Source of the DNA: an uncultured Mollicutes bacterium
GTDB lineage: Bacteria > Bacillota_I > Bacilli_A > MAG-NZ
Direction of reading: 5' to 3'
DNA: 6,751 nucleotides
Assembly: GCA_913064935.1 (NCBI GenBank)
Contig: CAJYBF010000055.1
Location: forward strand, 1 to 6,751
Positions within the stretch are counted from its first letter, which is position 1, and each line of letters begins with the position of its first letter. A program made the translations under genes and the position numbers. Positions 5,296 through 6,751 of this stretch are shown here, in pieces. The notes under the pieces are model-generated. The model had not been told where the DNA came from. It saw only the letters and a program-made list of their open reading frames with translations, and ran no database searches.

Positions 5296-5311
5296 TCATG
5301 ATTTCTTAGTT

Positions 5312-5401
5312 TTAAAATGGCCAATGACTAACGATTAATCCGAAGATAAATCCCGCCAACATTCCAATTATTAAAAATACTGCATTTACATCTACTTTCA
5401 T
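5312..5401 (-). CDS. 29 aa single-helix membrane peptide
   Basis: The ATG at 5401 overlaps the TGA of the preceding gene (ATGA), a coupled start used elsewhere in this window. The 29 residues consist of a short polar start (MKVDVN), one hydrophobic helix from about residue 7 to 25 with small-residue spacing (GMLAGFIFG) that could pack helix to helix, and a short SHWPF end before TAA. Such tiny membrane peptides are common in phages and include lysis regulators and superinfection proteins, but no specific family is recognised. The clean overlap and ideal helix length make it likely to be real despite its size. Confidence 0.65.
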   Translation of the reverse strand: MKVDVNAVFLIIGMLAGFIFGLIVSHWPF

Positions 5402-5679
5402 TTCAATTTATCTTTTAGTATCGTTCTTACTGATTCATTGTATTTAATCTTATCCGTTAAGGTTTTATTCCAATACAGCATTGCGGGATTTTCATCTCTA
5501 ATCTCTTCTAAAGTGTCTATTGTGTTTTGATTATCTATAAGGGCGCATTGGATAGATGCTTTATTCGTCATAGAACTGTCATATTCTTCAGCCCCACCCT
5601 CTGTCATGTATTCGTCAGACCATTCTAAATCCTCATACCTCTTAATCAACTTATCTGCTGCTTGTTCTTCTTTACTCAT
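5398..5679 (-). CDS. hypothetical acidic protein, 93 aa
   Basis: The protein is helix-rich and acidic at its start (MSKEEQAADKLIKRYEDLEW), has one cysteine, and ends in a basic segment (TDKIKYNESVRTILKDKLK). It has no membrane segment, signal peptide or metal motif. The arrangement (N-terminal K-x2-ED-E helix, 'A-I-x-C-A-x3-x-N-T-I' middle) gives an impression of a small helical bundle found in phages; I cannot name it. Its ATG (5679) overlaps the TGA of the 29 aa ORF upstream, and its TGA overlaps the ATG of the membrane peptide downstream, so it sits in a coupled chain of three. Confidence 0.75.
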   Translation of the reverse strand: MSKEEQAADKLIKRYEDLEWSDEYMTEGGAEEYDSSMTNKASIQCALIDNQNTIDTLEEIRDENPAMLYWNKTLTDKIKYNESVRTILKDKLK

Positions 5680-5765
5680 TTCTCTAAAGTTTTAATGTCT
5701 ATTGCTGTTTTACCTATTTGATTGGAGATATCGAAGTGCCACTTGTATAATTCTACGTTTCCAAT
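5676..5765 (-). CDS. 29-codon ORF without a canonical start
   Basis: The frame from just after an in-frame TAA (5768..5766) reads IGNVELYKWHFDIS, then NQIGKTAIDIKTLEK and TGA (5678..5676), whose TGA overlaps the next gene's ATG. The composition is protein-like and the ATGA junction matches real junctions nearby. There is no ATG, GTG or TTG after the TAA; the first codon is ATT. A TTG at 5777 is in frame but separated by that TAA (TTG AGT AAC TAA). It could be an ATT-initiated peptide, the tail of a decayed gene, or chance. Confidence 0.3.
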   Translation of the reverse strand: MGNVELYKWHFDISNQIGKTAIDIKTLEK

Positions 5766-5786
5766 TTAGTTACTCAATATTTTTAT

Positions 5787-6005
5787 TTAAATAACTTCAC
5801 CCTCACCATACTTGGTTGTTAATGGTCTATAAGAATCATCACTTATTTCTCCACACTTACCACACTTCATTTTTGGGATAACATTTGCATGATAAAAAGC
5901 GTCATCATAACCACTATTATTAATTTCCGTATTCCCACAATGTTCACATTCCATTATCGCTGAAAAATCTCTTCTACTTTGACTTGTAATTTTTTGTATT
6001 TTCAT
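5787..6005 (-). CDS. conserved phage zinc-ribbon protein, 72 aa
   Basis: C20-E-H-C23 and C48-G-K-C51 form a zinc ribbon. Around it are the features of a small protein I recognise as widespread in tailed phages: N-terminal KIQKITSQSRRDFSAI, a central GYDDAFYHANVIPKMKC, and the C-terminal YRPLTTKYGEGEV. Its molecular job is not known to me; a nucleic acid or protein binding role is inferred from the ribbon. The ATG at 6005 is the position where relatives start. Upstream, an ATG at 6024 in another frame overlaps its first codons, opens a 16-codon frame, and repeats the start sequence of smpB. This gene is strong support for the phage origin of the window. Confidence 0.9.
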   Translation of the reverse strand: MKIQKITSQSRRDFSAIMECEHCGNTEINNSGYDDAFYHANVIPKMKCGKCGEISDDSYRPLTTKYGEGEVI

Positions 6006-6031
6006 GTTTAGTAATTTGTTCCATTATGTAA

Positions 6032-6187
6032 TTAACAATAATACCAATGTGTTGCACTCACATACTTTCTATGTCCTATGATTATGGGGTATTTTGTTTT
6101 ATCTTCACTTGCAAGTTTTTTATTTTCCACAACTTGCTTTTCAAGAGTTTTAATCTTCTCTTCCATTTGTTTAAGTCTGTCGCTCAT
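6032..6187 (-). CDS. small coiled-coil protein, 51 aa
   Basis: The ORF runs from ATG (6187) to TAA (6034..6032). Residues 4-28 form a short charged heptad helix (RLKQMEEKIKTLEKQVVENK), followed by a basic beta-like end (YPIIIGHRKYVSATHWYYC) with a terminal cysteine. It is the first gene after the promoter at 6192..6223. The first ATG lies only four bases beyond the -7 box, so the message would be leaderless or nearly so. The in-frame ATG at residue 8 (6166) would leave a leader of about 20 bases, closer to the other promoter in the window. Either start keeps most of the coil. Function unknown. Confidence 0.65.
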   Translation of the reverse strand: MSDRLKQMEEKIKTLEKQVVENKKLASEDKTKYPIIIGHRKYVSATHWYYC

Positions 6188-6191
6188 ATTA

Positions 6192-6223
6192 CAAAGATAA
6201 TAATTTATTAACTAATTTCCTAA
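6192..6223 (-). promoter_or_regulatory. promoter, same class as 361..392
   Basis: On the minus strand TTAGGAA (6223..6217) and TATCTTTG (6199..6192) are separated by 17 bases, identical in sequence and spacing to the copy at 392..361. It sits in the 47-base gap between two genes and would drive the long operon ending at the terminator 419..447. The -7 box fits the Bacteroidota consensus TAnnTTTG. Confidence 0.75.
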
Positions 6224-6234
6224 TCTTTTTTCAT

Positions 6235-6666
6235 TTATTTTCGTCCCTTAAACAGTTTAACGTTGGCTTCCAGCAATTTATCATCAAACCATTTATCAAA
6301 TAATTCTATTATTTTTTCATTGTGTTGATGAGTTGGCATATATTTTAATAAATCATCAAAGTTAAATTCCTTACCACCACTGTTAACTATATCCCAAGCC
6401 TTAACCATTTTATTTCCTAAGACTAGTCTATAATCACTCATAAACCACTTTACCCTTTCGTTAGTTGATACTATATTACGAGCCCACCATTTGGTAACAA
6501 TATTAGTTGCGCCCATGTTGGGGAATATGCGTTCCACCTCCGATATTAATTTCTGTAGAATTATGTTTCTACCCGTTACTTTATTATGAATACACCACCC
6601 ATCTGCATTAGATGAGAATAGGTATACGTTGATTATATAATCTTCAATAAGTTCTACCTTATTCAT
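6235..6666 (-). CDS. hypothetical protein, 143 aa
   Basis: I do not recognise this protein. It is of mixed composition and rich in Trp (GWCIHNKVTG, KWWARNIV, KWFMSDYR, KAWDIV, KWFDDK), Asn and Lys, and reads as a compact cytoplasmic alpha/beta protein. It has one cysteine and no metal or membrane motif. I start it at the ATG at 6666, which overlaps the end of the upstream CDS by eight bases (ATGAATAA); an in-frame TTG at 6669 would add one residue. It ends in TAA only 11 bases before the TTAGGAA box of the next promoter, so it closes the preceding operon. No convincing terminator hairpin is visible after it. Confidence 0.78.
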   Translation of the reverse strand: MNKVELIEDYIINVYLFSSNADGWCIHNKVTGRNIILQKLISEVERIFPNMGATNIVTKWWARNIVSTNERVKWFMSDYRLVLGNKMVKAWDIVNSGGKEFNFDDLLKYMPTHQHNEKIIELFDKWFDDKLLEANVKLFKGRK

Positions 6667-6751
6667 CAACTTCTCCGTTGGTGATTTCTATACCTTCGAT
6701 TGGGTCATCCGCTTCATCTAATACCGTTACTATTAGGAGATCGGAGGAGCA
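6659..6751 (-). CDS. C-terminal end of an upstream CDS (partial)
   Basis: The frame is open from the window edge to TAA at 6661..6659. It reads LIVTVLDEADDPIEG, then IEITNGEVDE. The end is acidic and too short to identify. It overlaps the next ATG by eight bases, so the two genes are probably coupled. The first four or so codons at the edge (6751..6738) fall in bases that look like sequencing adapter and should not be trusted as protein sequence. Confidence 0.6.
   Translation of the reverse strand, partial: CSSDLLIVTVLDEADDPIEGIEITNGEVDE
6738..6751 (+). other. probable Illumina adapter remnant at the sequence end
   Basis: The last 14 bases, AGATCGGAGGAGCA, match the start of the Illumina TruSeq adapter (AGATCGGAAGAGCA) at 13 of 14 positions. 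They lie exactly at the terminal edge, where untrimmed adapter would be found. If so, they are not biological sequence and 6751 is a true contig end. Confidence 0.7.

Noticed and set aside
5974..6024. 16-codon ORF starting MEQITK
   Set aside because: It is too short, overlaps the start of the well-supported zinc-ribbon gene, and ends in TAG. It is kept only as a start-sequence repeat.
1..6751. tRNA, tmRNA, rRNA, CRISPR array, insertion sequence or attachment site
   Set aside because: Gaps between genes are all about 100 bases or less, with no cloverleaf, T-arm consensus, spaced repeat series, transposase or terminal inverted repeats seen by eye.
1..6751. Window-wide recoding of TAG to glutamine
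   Set aside because: The long genes (sigma, SmpB, coiled-coil) contain no internal TAG. One amber interruption and a few doubtful short frames are too little evidence, and the 23 aa ORF makes better sense with TAG as stop.

Overview
This window looks like part of a tailed-phage genome whose host is a member of the Bacteroidota. All supported genes lie on the minus strand. They are small, tightly packed or overlapping, AT-rich, and mostly unknown. Three things point to a Bacteroidota host. The encoded sigma factor resembles the primary sigma factor RpoD of that phylum, including its N-terminal 'KSLVISAKITARESDSFKKYL' stretch. The two promoters carry the TAnnTTTG -7 element typical of the phylum. 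Shine-Dalgarno sequences are almost absent. Phage origin is inferred from gene density, single-strand layout and two small proteins I recognise as common in phage genomes (72 aa zinc ribbon; 93 aa conserved domain).

Reading in the direction of transcription (high to low coordinates): the right edge carries the C-terminal end of one CDS, and its last 14 bases look like Illumina adapter. A 143 aa unknown protein follows. A promoter (6192..6223) then opens a long run of genes: a 51 aa coiled-coil protein, a 72 aa zinc ribbon, a 29 aa ORF without ATG, a 93 aa acidic protein, a 29 aa membrane peptide, a 32 aa CxxC peptide, a 92 aa zinc ribbon, a 50 aa double-CxxC ORF without ATG, a 326 aa coiled-coil protein, a 65 aa zinc-binding protein and the conserved phage protein. 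The run continues through a possible 23 aa leader ORF with a hairpin, smpB, a small acidic gene split by an in-frame TAG, a membrane protein with a basic poly-proline tail, a 68 aa protein, the sigma factor and a 116 aa protein. A clear rho-independent terminator (419..447) ends it. A second promoter of the same design (361..392) then drives the 112 aa gene and whatever follows; the next gene's ATG is bases 3..1.

The two genes with clear function both take over central host machinery. The sigma factor should redirect host RNA polymerase. SmpB is the protein partner of tmRNA in rescue of stalled ribosomes. No tmRNA or tRNA gene was seen here, so SmpB would have to work with host tmRNA or one encoded elsewhere. 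The two promoters share an unusual -33 box (TTAGGAA) at identical spacing, which suggests one dedicated promoter class, possibly read by this sigma factor (inference).

Other notable points are the amber codon inside an otherwise continuous reading frame, two ORFs that look coding but lack a normal start, and two pairs of near-identical gene-start sequences at different loci.
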